Positions 16,606-22,181 of a stretch of 33,191 bases of DNA are shown here, in pieces. Within the stretch, counting starts at the first letter, position 1. Each line of letters begins with the position of its first letter. Under the pieces are notes generated by a model. It did not search any database. It had not been told where the DNA came from and worked only from the letters and a program-made list of their open reading frames with translations. The stretch is taken from the IMG/VR virus record IMGVR_UViG_3300021519_000037, positions 1 through 33,191 of that record. One strand, 5' to 3'. This stretch comes from a virus. The translations under genes were made by a program, and so were the position numbers.

Positions 16606-17056
16606 TATGCAACGCGAGGCGATCCGCATTGCTGCATCGATATGCAAATCGTTTGAGGGATTTAAATCAATACCGTATCTATGTCAAGCAGGTGTACCAA
16701 CAATAGGGTACGGCAGTACGTTTTATCCTGGCAGGATCAAAGTCACGCTACAGGATCAATCCATATCAGCAGAGCAGGCCGAACAAATTCTCATGTACGT
16801 TTTGTCGATGTATGCACAAAACGTGTCGAAATTATCGCCAATACTAAATGAGAATGAATCGCATCTTGGTGCTGTCATCTCGTTTGTTTATAACCTTGGC
16901 GTGGCGCGTTATAGGGCATCGACATTCCGAACACGGATCGATAGCGGGGACTGTGCTGGAGCTAGGGTGGAGATCGTAAAATGGACCAGATGCGGCGGGA
17001 GAGTTCTCCAGGGGCTTGTGAGAAGAAGGCAGGCCGAGGCCAAGTTTCTCGTTTAA
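16598..17056 (+). CDS. Endolysin, GH24 lysozyme family
   Basis: This 152-aa muramidase cuts the MurNAc-GlcNAc bond of peptidoglycan at the end of infection. Catalytic signature: E20 in KSFEGFKS, C29 in PYLCQAG and T35 in VPTIGYGST, which fits the E-8aa-D/C-5aa-T triad of the family with cysteine in place of T4 Asp20. A second typical block is AVISFVYNLGVARYRAST. No signal peptide or signal-arrest helix is visible, so export depends on the holin encoded upstream (8-nt overlap). The C-terminal RRRQAEAKFLV is the common family ending. Confidence 0.88.
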   Translation: MHDMQREAIRIAASICKSFEGFKSIPYLCQAGVPTIGYGSTFYPGRIKVTLQDQSISAEQAEQILMYVLSMYAQNVSKLSPILNENESHLGAVISFVYNLGVARYRASTFRTRIDSGDCAGARVEIVKWTRCGGRVLQGLVRRRQAEAKFLV

Positions 17057-17090
17057 ATCATTAAATGTGTGTTATTTACAAATATAAATC

Positions 17091-17119
17091 TTTACAGGCG
17101 TAAATGACTGCCGTAATAT
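17091..17119 (+). promoter_or_regulatory. Early promoter with palindromic operator ahead of recombination genes
   Basis: TTTACA (17091-17096), a 17-bp spacer and TAATAT (17114-17119) form a sigma70-type promoter in the only gap between lysis and recombination genes. TTTAC-AGGC-GTAAA (17091-17104) is an inverted repeat over the -35 element. The same design recurs at 23672-23700. Downstream, GAGGAGGAGG (17134-17143) is a very strong ribosome-binding site 6 nt before the ATG; CCACCT (17125-17130) could pair with AGGAGG (17135-17140) and partly hide it. Confidence 0.6.
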
Positions 17120-17149
17120 GCGCTCCACCTACTGAGGAGGAGGTATATT

Positions 17150-17737
17150 ATGTCAGCATCAACAATCTGGTCTACATTGTCAAAGATTGACGTATCCGAA
17201 CACGTTGAAAAGAAAAACAATCTTACGTATTTATCCTGGGCTTGGGCATGGGGTACGTTGATGAAACACTACCCTGACACAGGGTACTCTTTCACTGACA
17301 GAAACTTTCCTGATGGCACTATGGAAATTACCTGTGCAGTGACTATTCTGGTGACAAGTTCATCATTGCCAGTCACACGGACAATGTGGCTTCCAGTGAT
17401 GAATCATAAAAATCAGGCAATTGCTAATCCTGACGCATTCCAAATCAACACAGCAAAAATGCGCTGTCTCACCAAATGTTTCGCAATGTTTGGTCTGGGT
17501 CATTACATCTATGCAGGTGAGGATTTGCCGGAAGCCGAGCAGGAAAAATTGAATTTGCCAGTGACTGAAGATCAGTATGTTCACATCAGCGATCTGTTGT
17601 CAGAGACTGATAGTAATCTGGGACAGTTCTGCAAGCATTTCAAAATCAATGATGTATTTGAGCTGAAGCAATCAGACTACGCAAAAGCTAAAATTCTGCT
17701 TGAAGCCAAACTTGCGAACAAGGTGGAGTCGAAATGA
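17150..17737 (+). CDS. Single-strand annealing protein, DUF1071/Sak3-like
   Basis: The 195-aa protein resembles the DUF1071 group of phage annealing proteins, which pair complementary single strands during phage recombination and repair. Diagnostic-looking segments are NNLTYLSWAWAWGTLMKHYP at about residues 24-43, a central IANPDAFQINTAKMRCLTKC and AMFGLGHYIYAGEDLP near residues 113-128. The next gene, overlapping by 4 nt (ATGA), is a YqaJ-type exonuclease, the usual partner that makes the single strands. It is the first gene after the promoter at 17091 and has the strongest ribosome-binding site in the window, so it is probably made early and in quantity. Confidence 0.85.
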   Translation: MSASTIWSTLSKIDVSEHVEKKNNLTYLSWAWAWGTLMKHYPDTGYSFTDRNFPDGTMEITCAVTILVTSSSLPVTRTMWLPVMNHKNQAIANPDAFQINTAKMRCLTKCFAMFGLGHYIYAGEDLPEAEQEKLNLPVTEDQYVHISDLLSETDSNLGQFCKHFKINDVFELKQSDYAKAKILLEAKLANKVESK

Positions 17738-18333
17738 GAATAATCCCATTTGAACAGAGATCACCAGAATGGTTTGCTGCAAGGTTGGGCATTCCTACGG
17801 CCAGTAATTTTGCCAAACTGATCGCATCTACGGGTAAACCGTCCACATCTGCTGATGGCTACATCAATGAGCTAATAGCGGAGCGTATCACTGGGATACG
17901 CCAGGAGATAAAAGTCTCCGAGGCTATGCAGCGTGGTACTGATATGGAACCAGAGGCCAGATCATTCTTTGAGCTTGTGACTGGCTACCAGGTTATCGAT
18001 GCGCCATTGTGCTTGCACGACACTTTGGACGCTGGGGCTAGTCCAGATGGATTCATCATGCATAGTCAAATATTGGAGATTAAGTGCCCATCTGCACACA
18101 CTCACGTTGAATATTTGCGAGGCGGAAAGTTGCCAGCAAAATACATTCCGCAGGTCCAGGGACAGCTATGGATCACTGGCAGAGAATCCTGCCATTTTCT
18201 ATCATATCATCCCGACTTCAAACCTTTACTTGTAGTTGTGGACCGTGATGAGGAATTCATTAAAAAAATGGAAATCGAAGTGATGGATGCATTAGATAGA
18301 ATCAACAAGTTGAGCAAGGAGTTTTTGAAATGA
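17734..18333 (+). CDS. YqaJ-type recombination exonuclease
   Basis: This 199-aa protein carries the lambda-exonuclease/YqaJ nuclease pattern: QRSPEWFAARLGIPTASNFA near the start, AMQRGTDMEPEARSFFE (about 68-84), the acidic metal site ASPDGFI near residue 106 followed by LEIKCPS about 12 residues later, and YIPQVQGQLWITG (about 137-149). These are the D...ExK and following Q/Q helix elements of the PD-(D/E)XK fold. It degrades one strand of double-stranded ends, feeding the annealing protein encoded just upstream. The stop overlaps the next ATG. Confidence 0.9.
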   Translation: MRIIPFEQRSPEWFAARLGIPTASNFAKLIASTGKPSTSADGYINELIAERITGIRQEIKVSEAMQRGTDMEPEARSFFELVTGYQVIDAPLCLHDTLDAGASPDGFIMHSQILEIKCPSAHTHVEYLRGGKLPAKYIPQVQGQLWITGRESCHFLSYHPDFKPLLVVVDRDEEFIKKMEIEVMDALDRINKLSKEFLK

Positions 18334-18476
18334 TGGAGGTAGCTTATCGGGAGTTGTACGGCAGGGAATATTCCACAGCATCGGAGTTTGAGAGGGTGAT
18401 GTGGGCTGACGCATGGAATGCAGCATTAGCTTGTATTTATAAACATTGTAAATTAATTAAATATATCGGAGATTGA
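18330..18476 (+). CDS. Small hypothetical protein of the recombination operon
   Basis: The 48-aa frame (MMEVAYRELYGREYSTASEF ... YIGD) starts in an ATGA overlap with the exonuclease and stops one base before the next start. Its sequence is a plausible pair of amphipathic helices with tryptophans and two cysteines. Coupling on both sides is the main support. Function is unknown. Confidence 0.5.
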   Translation: MMEVAYRELYGREYSTASEFERVMWADAWNAALACIYKHCKLIKYIGD

Positions 18477-18477
18477 A

Positions 18478-18732
18478 ATGGCGTATGACACGACAAACAG
18501 CGGAGCAATGTGGGGGAATAAAGTCTTTCTCACAAATCCAAAGGCTCCAAAATGGACTGGCAAAATCAATGTTGATGGTATTGATTACAATATATCTGCA
18601 TGGCCAGGTGATAAAGAAAAGAATCCAAATGCTCCATCACTGAGTTTGAGGATTCAAAAAATACAAGAGAAGCCGGTCCCAGCAGTTCCATTTAAAGGAG
18701 AGAAATTTGCAGATGACGACCTTCCGTTCTGA
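18478..18732 (+). CDS. DUF736-like protein with SSB-type acidic tail
   Basis: The 84-aa protein begins NSGAMWGNKV and has GKINVDGIDYNISAWPGDKE, close to the small DUF736-type beta proteins. It ends in ADDDLPF, the acidic tip plus Pro-Phe that bacterial SSB proteins use to dock partner proteins. It stands directly after the annealing protein and exonuclease. I infer a single-strand DNA-binding or partner-recruiting role, perhaps a minimal SSB substitute; no classical SSB OB-fold motifs are visible. AT-rich bases with GGAG precede the ATG. The end overlaps the HTH gene. Confidence 0.65.
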   Translation: MAYDTTNSGAMWGNKVFLTNPKAPKWTGKINVDGIDYNISAWPGDKEKNPNAPSLSLRIQKIQEKPVPAVPFKGEKFADDDLPF

Positions 18733-18970
18733 TAATTATCATTTTGGCAAAGGCTTTAAACAGTGGATCACTGACAGCGGTTTTAAACAGCGATTCATTG
18801 CCCAAAAGTTAGGCGTATCGCCACAGATGTTGTGCCAGTGGTGTAAAAGCCGAGACATTCGGCTGAGTACAGCAATAAAAATCTGTGAGGGTACGGGGCT
18901 ATCACTTATGAAATTGCAGGAGATAAGCTGTGGAATACTGGGTAGTGAACAGCCAGCACACGAAGGCTGA
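18713..18970 (+). CDS. Small helix-turn-helix DNA-binding protein (Cro/XRE-like)
   Basis: The protein (about 85 aa) contains KQRFIAQKLGVSPQMLCQWC followed by LSTAIKICEGTGLSL, an XRE-type helix-turn-helix with the usual A.KLGVS...L..W spacing. It is inside the early operon and could repress its own promoter at 17091, which carries a palindrome, but binding is not shown. No CI-like partner or divergent promoter is present. Start choice: ATG 18713 lies 12 nt after AAAGGAG, while TTG 18707 lies 6 nt after it and is in frame. Confidence 0.7.
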   Translation: MTTFRSDNYHFGKGFKQWITDSGFKQRFIAQKLGVSPQMLCQWCKSRDIRLSTAIKICEGTGLSLMKLQEISCGILGSEQPAHEG

Positions 18971-19352
18971 GTTTTTTAAGCACGTAGAAAATTTATTTGA
19001 TAAGAACCATTATCTGAATTTTACCTGGACTACCGGAAAACAGAGGACGACAAAGCAAAATAGTTCTTTGCATCTCTGGTTGAACAGACTGGCAACTGCT
19101 CTGAATGATGCCGGTTTTGATATGAAAAAAGTATTGAAACCATCAGTAGATATCCCTTGGACAAAAGACAGTGCCAAGGAGTATTTGTGGAGACCTATCC
19201 AAATTGCAATCTGCGGAGAGGAATCTACAACAGAGGCAGAGAAGATCGACTACGTAAAAACCTATGAAACGCTGAATCGTCATTTATCAATGAAGTTTGG
19301 AGTATCTATCGAATGGCCCAGCAGTGAAGACAAGACGCTGCAGCGTATGTAG
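18930..19352 (+). CDS. ninB: NinB-like recombination protein
   Basis: The 140-aa protein matches phage NinB: early aromatic segment NHYLNFTWTTGKQRTTKQNS, then SLHLWLNRLATALNDAGFDM, the PWTKDSAKEYLWRPIQIA block and the end EWPSSE. In phage lambda NinB (Orf) helps RecA-independent and RecF-pathway recombination and binds single-stranded DNA. It starts with GTG at 18930 behind AGGAG, overlapping the HTH gene. The end overlaps the NinG gene in another frame, the standard NinB-NinG order in lambdoid phages. Confidence 0.88.
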   Translation: MEYWVVNSQHTKAEFFKHVENLFDKNHYLNFTWTTGKQRTTKQNSSLHLWLNRLATALNDAGFDMKKVLKPSVDIPWTKDSAKEYLWRPIQIAICGEESTTEAEKIDYVKTYETLNRHLSMKFGVSIEWPSSEDKTLQRM

Positions 19353-19920
19353 GTTGAAAGTGCCAACGGGGAGTGCTGTTATAGGCTCCCTTAAGGCTTT
19401 CTGCTCGATGGAACATCTGATCGAATACTCTAGGTCAGATGCTGGGAAGAAGACTGTTAGGAAGGCTGTGCAGCGCACAGTAAGGGCAGAAAAGAAGTTG
19501 GCAGTTGAGAAGCTGAAGACTCGCAGCGATTACACAAAGGAAGCCCAGACCGCATTCAATGCATACGTCAGAGAGCGCGATAATGGCAAGCAGTGTATCT
19601 CATGTGAGACATATCTGAATCAGACTGGCGCAATCGGTGGTAGTTATGATTGTGGGCATTATCGGTCTGTTGGTTCAGCACCACATCTGCGATTCGACTT
19701 GCATAACGCTCATGGCCAGTGCAAGAAATGTAATAAATATAAGTCTGGCAATGTTGCTGACTACCGAGTGAAGTTGCTACGTAAGATCGGTGGAGCCAGG
19801 TTAGAGGCTCTGGAGTGCGATCAGATGCCGAGGAAATACAAAGTGTCAGACTTGCAGAGAATTAAAACAATATTCACAACAAAATTGAAAAGGTTGAAAT
19901 ATAAAAATGGACAATCTTAA
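19324..19920 (+). CDS. ninG: NinG-like recombination endonuclease
   Basis: NinG (Rap) of lambda is an endonuclease that resolves branched DNA. The protein has an N-terminal zinc site (CSVCRLKV ... FCSMEH), a long basic helix, and the conserved core QCISCETYL, YDCGHYRSVGSAPHLRFD and NAHGQCKKCNKYKSGN, all matching the family. From GTG 19324 it is 198 aa, close to lambda NinG. A TTG at 19297 in the same frame would add 9 residues; neither has a convincing ribosome-binding site, fitting coupling to NinB, which it overlaps. It ends overlapping the next ATG. Confidence 0.88.
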   Translation: MKTRRCSVCRLKVPTGSAVIGSLKAFCSMEHLIEYSRSDAGKKTVRKAVQRTVRAEKKLAVEKLKTRSDYTKEAQTAFNAYVRERDNGKQCISCETYLNQTGAIGGSYDCGHYRSVGSAPHLRFDLHNAHGQCKKCNKYKSGNVADYRVKLLRKIGGARLEALECDQMPRKYKVSDLQRIKTIFTTKLKRLKYKNGQS

Positions 19921-20083
19921 ATTGAAGGACTGCCCAAAATGTGGGCGTAAAGCTGTAGAGGTGCTGAATTACGAGACACGAGAACGTAAAGGCTGGTTTT
20001 GTCTCAATCCTGAATGCAAAGGCTTCGAAGAAGCGATACATAGAGAGAGGGTGATCAATGGAAATTCGACAAGTAAAAAGTGA
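19907..20083 (+). CDS. 58-aa zinc-ribbon protein
   Basis: The frame encodes a start MDNLKLKDCPKCGRKAVEVL and a second knuckle FCLNPECKGFEEA, i.e. CPKC ... C-x4-C, a small zinc ribbon related to restriction-alleviation (Lar-like) and similar phage proteins. It overlaps NinG by 14 nt and the next gene by 26 nt. It lacks its own strong ribosome-binding site. Restriction alleviation is one possibility; this is only a guess from the ribbon. Confidence 0.6.
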   Translation: MDNLKLKDCPKCGRKAVEVLNYETRERKGWFCLNPECKGFEEAIHRERVINGNSTSKK

Positions 20084-20222
20084 TTGGTTTATGTTGGTGA
20101 GCGAGGCAGATGACCAGGTTACGCTGACATTCTTCGGCTACAGCAAGGCCGAGGTGATTGGAAAGTTTCGCAAATGGGTAAGAGCATATGACATGATAAA
20201 ACTGAGGAGTATGGGCCGATGA
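20058..20222 (+). CDS. 54-aa hypothetical protein
   Basis: It encodes MEIRQVKSDWFMLVSEADDQ, then a strand-helix segment ending in RSMGR: a small alpha/beta protein with no recognised motif. GAGAGAGG lies 8-15 nt before the ATG and overlaps (26 nt before, 4 nt after) link it to both neighbours. Confidence 0.5.
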   Translation: MEIRQVKSDWFMLVSEADDQVTLTFFGYSKAEVIGKFRKWVRAYDMIKLRSMGR

Positions 20223-20314
20223 AAAAGTTAATAGCAGCAGTAGAATTTATGTTTGCAACTTCATTTGTACTGCTAGTTTTGTATGCTGCGATTATTTTTA
20301 TTTTTACTGTGTGA
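20219..20314 (+). CDS. 31-aa single-span membrane peptide
   Basis: MKKLIAAVEFMFATSFVLLV continues as LYAAIIFIFTV: a short lysine start then one hydrophobic helix. The ATGA overlap with the previous gene supports translation. Possibly a membrane toxin-like or accessory protein of the early operon; function unknown. Confidence 0.45.
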   Translation: MKKLIAAVEFMFATSFVLLVLYAAIIFIFTV

Positions 20315-20320
20315 GGATTT

Positions 20321-20530
20321 ATGCGAGGTAGAGCTGCTGTATTTGTATGCAAGAAGTGCGGAGAGGATGACCGCAGCATGAGACATCATAAATCAATGTA
20401 CTGCGTGATATGCCATGACAATGCGATGAAGCAGGAGCGCATCGATTTCCAAACGTCGAGGATAAGGAGCCGAGGCGAGAAGCACTGGGATATGATGTTG
20501 GCAGCAAAGTGGTTAGCGGTGCAGCTATAA
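20321..20530 (+). CDS. 69-aa zinc-ribbon protein
   Basis: The protein shows VCKKCGEDDRSMRHHKSMYC and CVICHD, a two-knuckle (CxxC...CxxC) zinc site with histidines, then a basic helix. GAGGA precedes the ATG. It closes the early operon; directly after its stop is a hairpin with a long A-tract. DNA- or RNA-binding is likely but no family is recognised. Confidence 0.55.
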   Translation: MRGRAAVFVCKKCGEDDRSMRHHKSMYCVICHDNAMKQERIDFQTSRIRSRGEKHWDMMLAAKWLAVQL

Positions 20531-20558
20531 AAAAACCCCTAGGCTTTTGGCTTCGGGG
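20529..20558 (-). terminator. Leftward rho-independent terminator
   Basis: On the minus strand CCCC (plus 20555-20558) pairs with GGGG (plus 20536-20539), extended by AG/CT inside, and is followed by seven T (plus 20529-20535 are A). On the + strand the hairpin is followed only by CTTGATTT, so it would end rightward transcripts weakly. A terminator facing left implies, or once implied, a leftward transcript from the gene-free stretch. Confidence 0.55.
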
Positions 20559-21189
20559 CTTGATTTGCTACCGGAGGAGGTTTAGCATCATAAATGTCGG
20601 TGGGTTTGCGAAGCCCTTTAGACCGATCCAGACTTGGAGAGAAAGAAATCGACCTGCCCGACAGCGGCAATTATCGTAAATCTTTCCCTTCATAGCAACA
20701 CTAAGTTGCAGTCTGAATCGTCTAAAAGCGTCCAATACTGTCCAATACCGGCCAGGTGTGTAGCAATCACTGACCTGTAAACTCATGTGCTGAAACCAGG
20801 AGTCATATCCTCAGCGTAAGGGATGCCAACTCAGAGCTGATCTGGGGATGCCAATCGAGGCTTAAATCGTGAAGTCACCAGACTTTAAATGGAATAATAG
20901 ATGAGCCACAGGAGTGGTGGGACTGTCTAATCGAGTGTTACGGTATAAGTCGATTAGAGTAAACCGGGTAAAGTGGGCACAGGAGTGGGATTGACACTCT
21001 GTGGTAGATGCATGACCAGCAGCCTAGAGGCGATGGTTCCGGCAATTTGGCTCATATAGGCAAGTAACACAGGATTAAACCAGTGGTGTCCCCTAACCAC
21101 TTATTGCCTACTGTTGCCTGAAAAAAGTGATACAAGTACAAACTCATTAAAAAAAGACAGAATTTGTTCCTACGATTTACGGGAGATAT
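20559..21189. other. Gene-free stretch of about 630 bases, rich in short repeats and hairpins
   Basis: No convincing + strand gene is present. Short direct repeats: GTCCAATAC at 20730 and 20740 (10-bp period), GGGATGCCAA at 20820 and 20845, CACAGGAGTGG at 20907 and 20978, TTGCCT at 21104 and 21114. Inverted repeats are listed under the candidate RNA. On the minus strand there is a 72-codon frame (20568-20786) and a 43-codon open frame ending in APKPKA (20539-20670), neither convincing. No tRNA, tmRNA, intron core or insertion sequence could be recognised. It may be a leader RNA, an origin or a decayed gene. Confidence 0.6.
20820..21119 (+). ncRNA. Candidate structured RNA or leader upstream of the methyltransferase
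   Basis: Seven local stems can be drawn on the + strand: CTCAGA/TCTGGG (20830-20846), TGAAGTC/GACTTTA with tetraloop ACCA (20870-20887), a perfect 9-bp stem TCTAATCGA/TCGATTAGA (20926-20934 with 20950-20958), CACAGGAGTG/CACTCTGTG with one bulge (20978-21003), GCCTAGAG with CTC-ATA-TAGGC (21022-21029 with 21051-21061), AGTGGT/ACCACT (21082-21101) and TAGGCAA/TTGCCTA (21057-21063 with 21104-21110). The last and the fifth compete for TAGGC. The stems also exist in the minus strand. It matches no RNA family I can name. Chance could give some of these, the 9-bp stem least likely. Confidence 0.35.
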
Positions 21190-22170
21190 ATGGCATGGTT
21201 GATAAGCAAAGCACTTTACGAGAAATGGCACTCTTCGCTGGAGCTGGAGGAGGAATTCTTGGAGGACACCTGCTCGGATGGAAAACAGTCTGTGCAGTCG
21301 AATGGGATAACTACGCAGCTTGCGTACTTGCCGCCCGACAAAATGACGGCATTCTCCCGCCTTTCCCGATTTGGGATGACGTTCAAACCTTTGACGGTAA
21401 AAAGTGGAGAGGACTTGTTGATGTGGTTTCGGGAGGATTTCCTTGTCAGGACATATCCTCAGCAGGAAGGGGAGCAGGAATCACAGGAAGTAAATCCAGT
21501 ATGTGGAAACACATGGCACGAATTATCGATGAAGTACGACCTAGATTCGCATTCGTGGAGAACTCACCTTTGCTTGTGGGACGAGGAGCTGCAATGGTCA
21601 TCGGTGATCTTGCCGAAATGGGGTATGACTGTCAGTGGTGCATTGTTTCAGCACAAGACGTTGGTGCGCCCCATCAACGGGACAGGTTTTGGCTTGTCGC
21701 CAAACGGAGTGGACACATTTCACACACCGAACACGACGGGTCTGGATGGCGGCAGCAACAGCCGCGCAGCATTACAAAAACGCAGAAAGGACGGGTTCCC
21801 GAATCTGGAAACGATGGTGGAACGAGCCACTTGGCCTACACCGACAGCACACAATGCGAAGGAAGCGGCATATCCAGCGGAATTCCTCCGCAAAACTCCA
21901 ACATTGGCGGCTACGGTAGCAATGCGGAAGTTTCCGACACCGCAAGCATCCGACAATCGGGACAGGGGGAATATGAGCAACCCTTCAATACAGCGGAGAG
22001 TTGCAATGGGCAAACAAATAATGCTCAGTCAATCGGTAGACAGCAATTCTGGGCAATTGAACCCGATGTGGGTCGAGTGGCTCATGGGGTGGCCTGTAGG
22101 GTGGACAGACTTAAAGCTATTGGAAATGGACAAGTTTCAGCAGTGGCAGCAACAGCATGGAGGATTTTAA
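21190..22170 (+). CDS. Overlapping-frame protein fully inside the methyltransferase gene
   Basis: A 326-aa frame, offset by 5 nt from the methyltransferase start, runs through the whole gene and stops just before the helicase ATG. GGGAG (21181-21185) is 4 nt before its ATG. Its sequence reads as a real protein: MAWLISKALYEKWHSSLELE, paired FSRLSRFGMTF and WPTPTAHNAKE/FPTPQASDN blocks, and near the C-terminus LNPMWVEWLMGWPVGWTDL (290-308), a motif I remember from phage and bacterial proteins next to or within C5-methyltransferase loci. No methyltransferase catalytic motifs occur in it. Function unknown; a partner or specificity factor is one idea. If not translated, it would be an extraordinary open frame. 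Confidence 0.65.
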   Translation: MAWLISKALYEKWHSSLELEEEFLEDTCSDGKQSVQSNGITTQLAYLPPDKMTAFSRLSRFGMTFKPLTVKSGEDLLMWFREDFLVRTYPQQEGEQESQEVNPVCGNTWHELSMKYDLDSHSWRTHLCLWDEELQWSSVILPKWGMTVSGALFQHKTLVRPINGTGFGLSPNGVDTFHTPNTTGLDGGSNSRAALQKRRKDGFPNLETMVERATWPTPTAHNAKEAAYPAEFLRKTPTLAATVAMRKFPTPQASDNRDRGNMSNPSIQRRVAMGKQIMLSQSVDSNSGQLNPMWVEWLMGWPVGWTDLKLLEMDKFQQWQQQHGGF

Positions 22171-22181
22171 ATGGAACTTAG
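21195..22181 (+). CDS. C5-cytosine DNA methyltransferase
   Basis: The 328-aa enzyme (from ATG 21195) should transfer a methyl group from SAM to C5 of cytosine. Motif I is FAGAGGG (14-20), motif IV GGFPCQDIS with catalytic C84, motif VI FVENS (E122), motif VIII QRDRF (Q161-R164), and the last motif AIGNGQVSAVAATAW (308-322). All catalytic positions look intact. The variable region between motifs VIII and the end (about 175-300) would hold target recognition. No restriction partner is seen, so it is probably a solitary enzyme protecting phage DNA or marking it. An upstream TTG (21114) would add 27 residues but lies in the hairpin region; GGGAG at 9 nt supports 21195. Its end overlaps the helicase start by 11 nt. 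Confidence 0.9.
   Translation: MVDKQSTLREMALFAGAGGGILGGHLLGWKTVCAVEWDNYAACVLAARQNDGILPPFPIWDDVQTFDGKKWRGLVDVVSGGFPCQDISSAGRGAGITGSKSSMWKHMARIIDEVRPRFAFVENSPLLVGRGAAMVIGDLAEMGYDCQWCIVSAQDVGAPHQRDRFWLVAKRSGHISHTEHDGSGWRQQQPRSITKTQKGRVPESGNDGGTSHLAYTDSTQCEGSGISSGIPPQNSNIGGYGSNAEVSDTASIRQSGQGEYEQPFNTAESCNGQTNNAQSIGRQQFWAIEPDVGRVAHGVACRVDRLKAIGNGQVSAVAATAWRILNGT

Noticed and set aside
18713-18970. Lysogeny switch (Cro with CI)
   Set aside because: Only one HTH gene, no divergent repressor, no integrase or attachment site in the window.
20568-20786. 72-codon minus-strand gene (MSLQVSDCYTPGRYW...)
   Set aside because: No homology recognised, no clear ribosome-binding site, and the sequence beyond reads better in another frame; kept only as a finding with the leftward terminator.
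20555-21110. tRNA, tmRNA or self-splicing intron in the gene-free stretch
   Set aside because: No T-arm GGTTCGAATC, no acceptor stem or CCA end, no group I or II core could be found, and no split gene flanks it.
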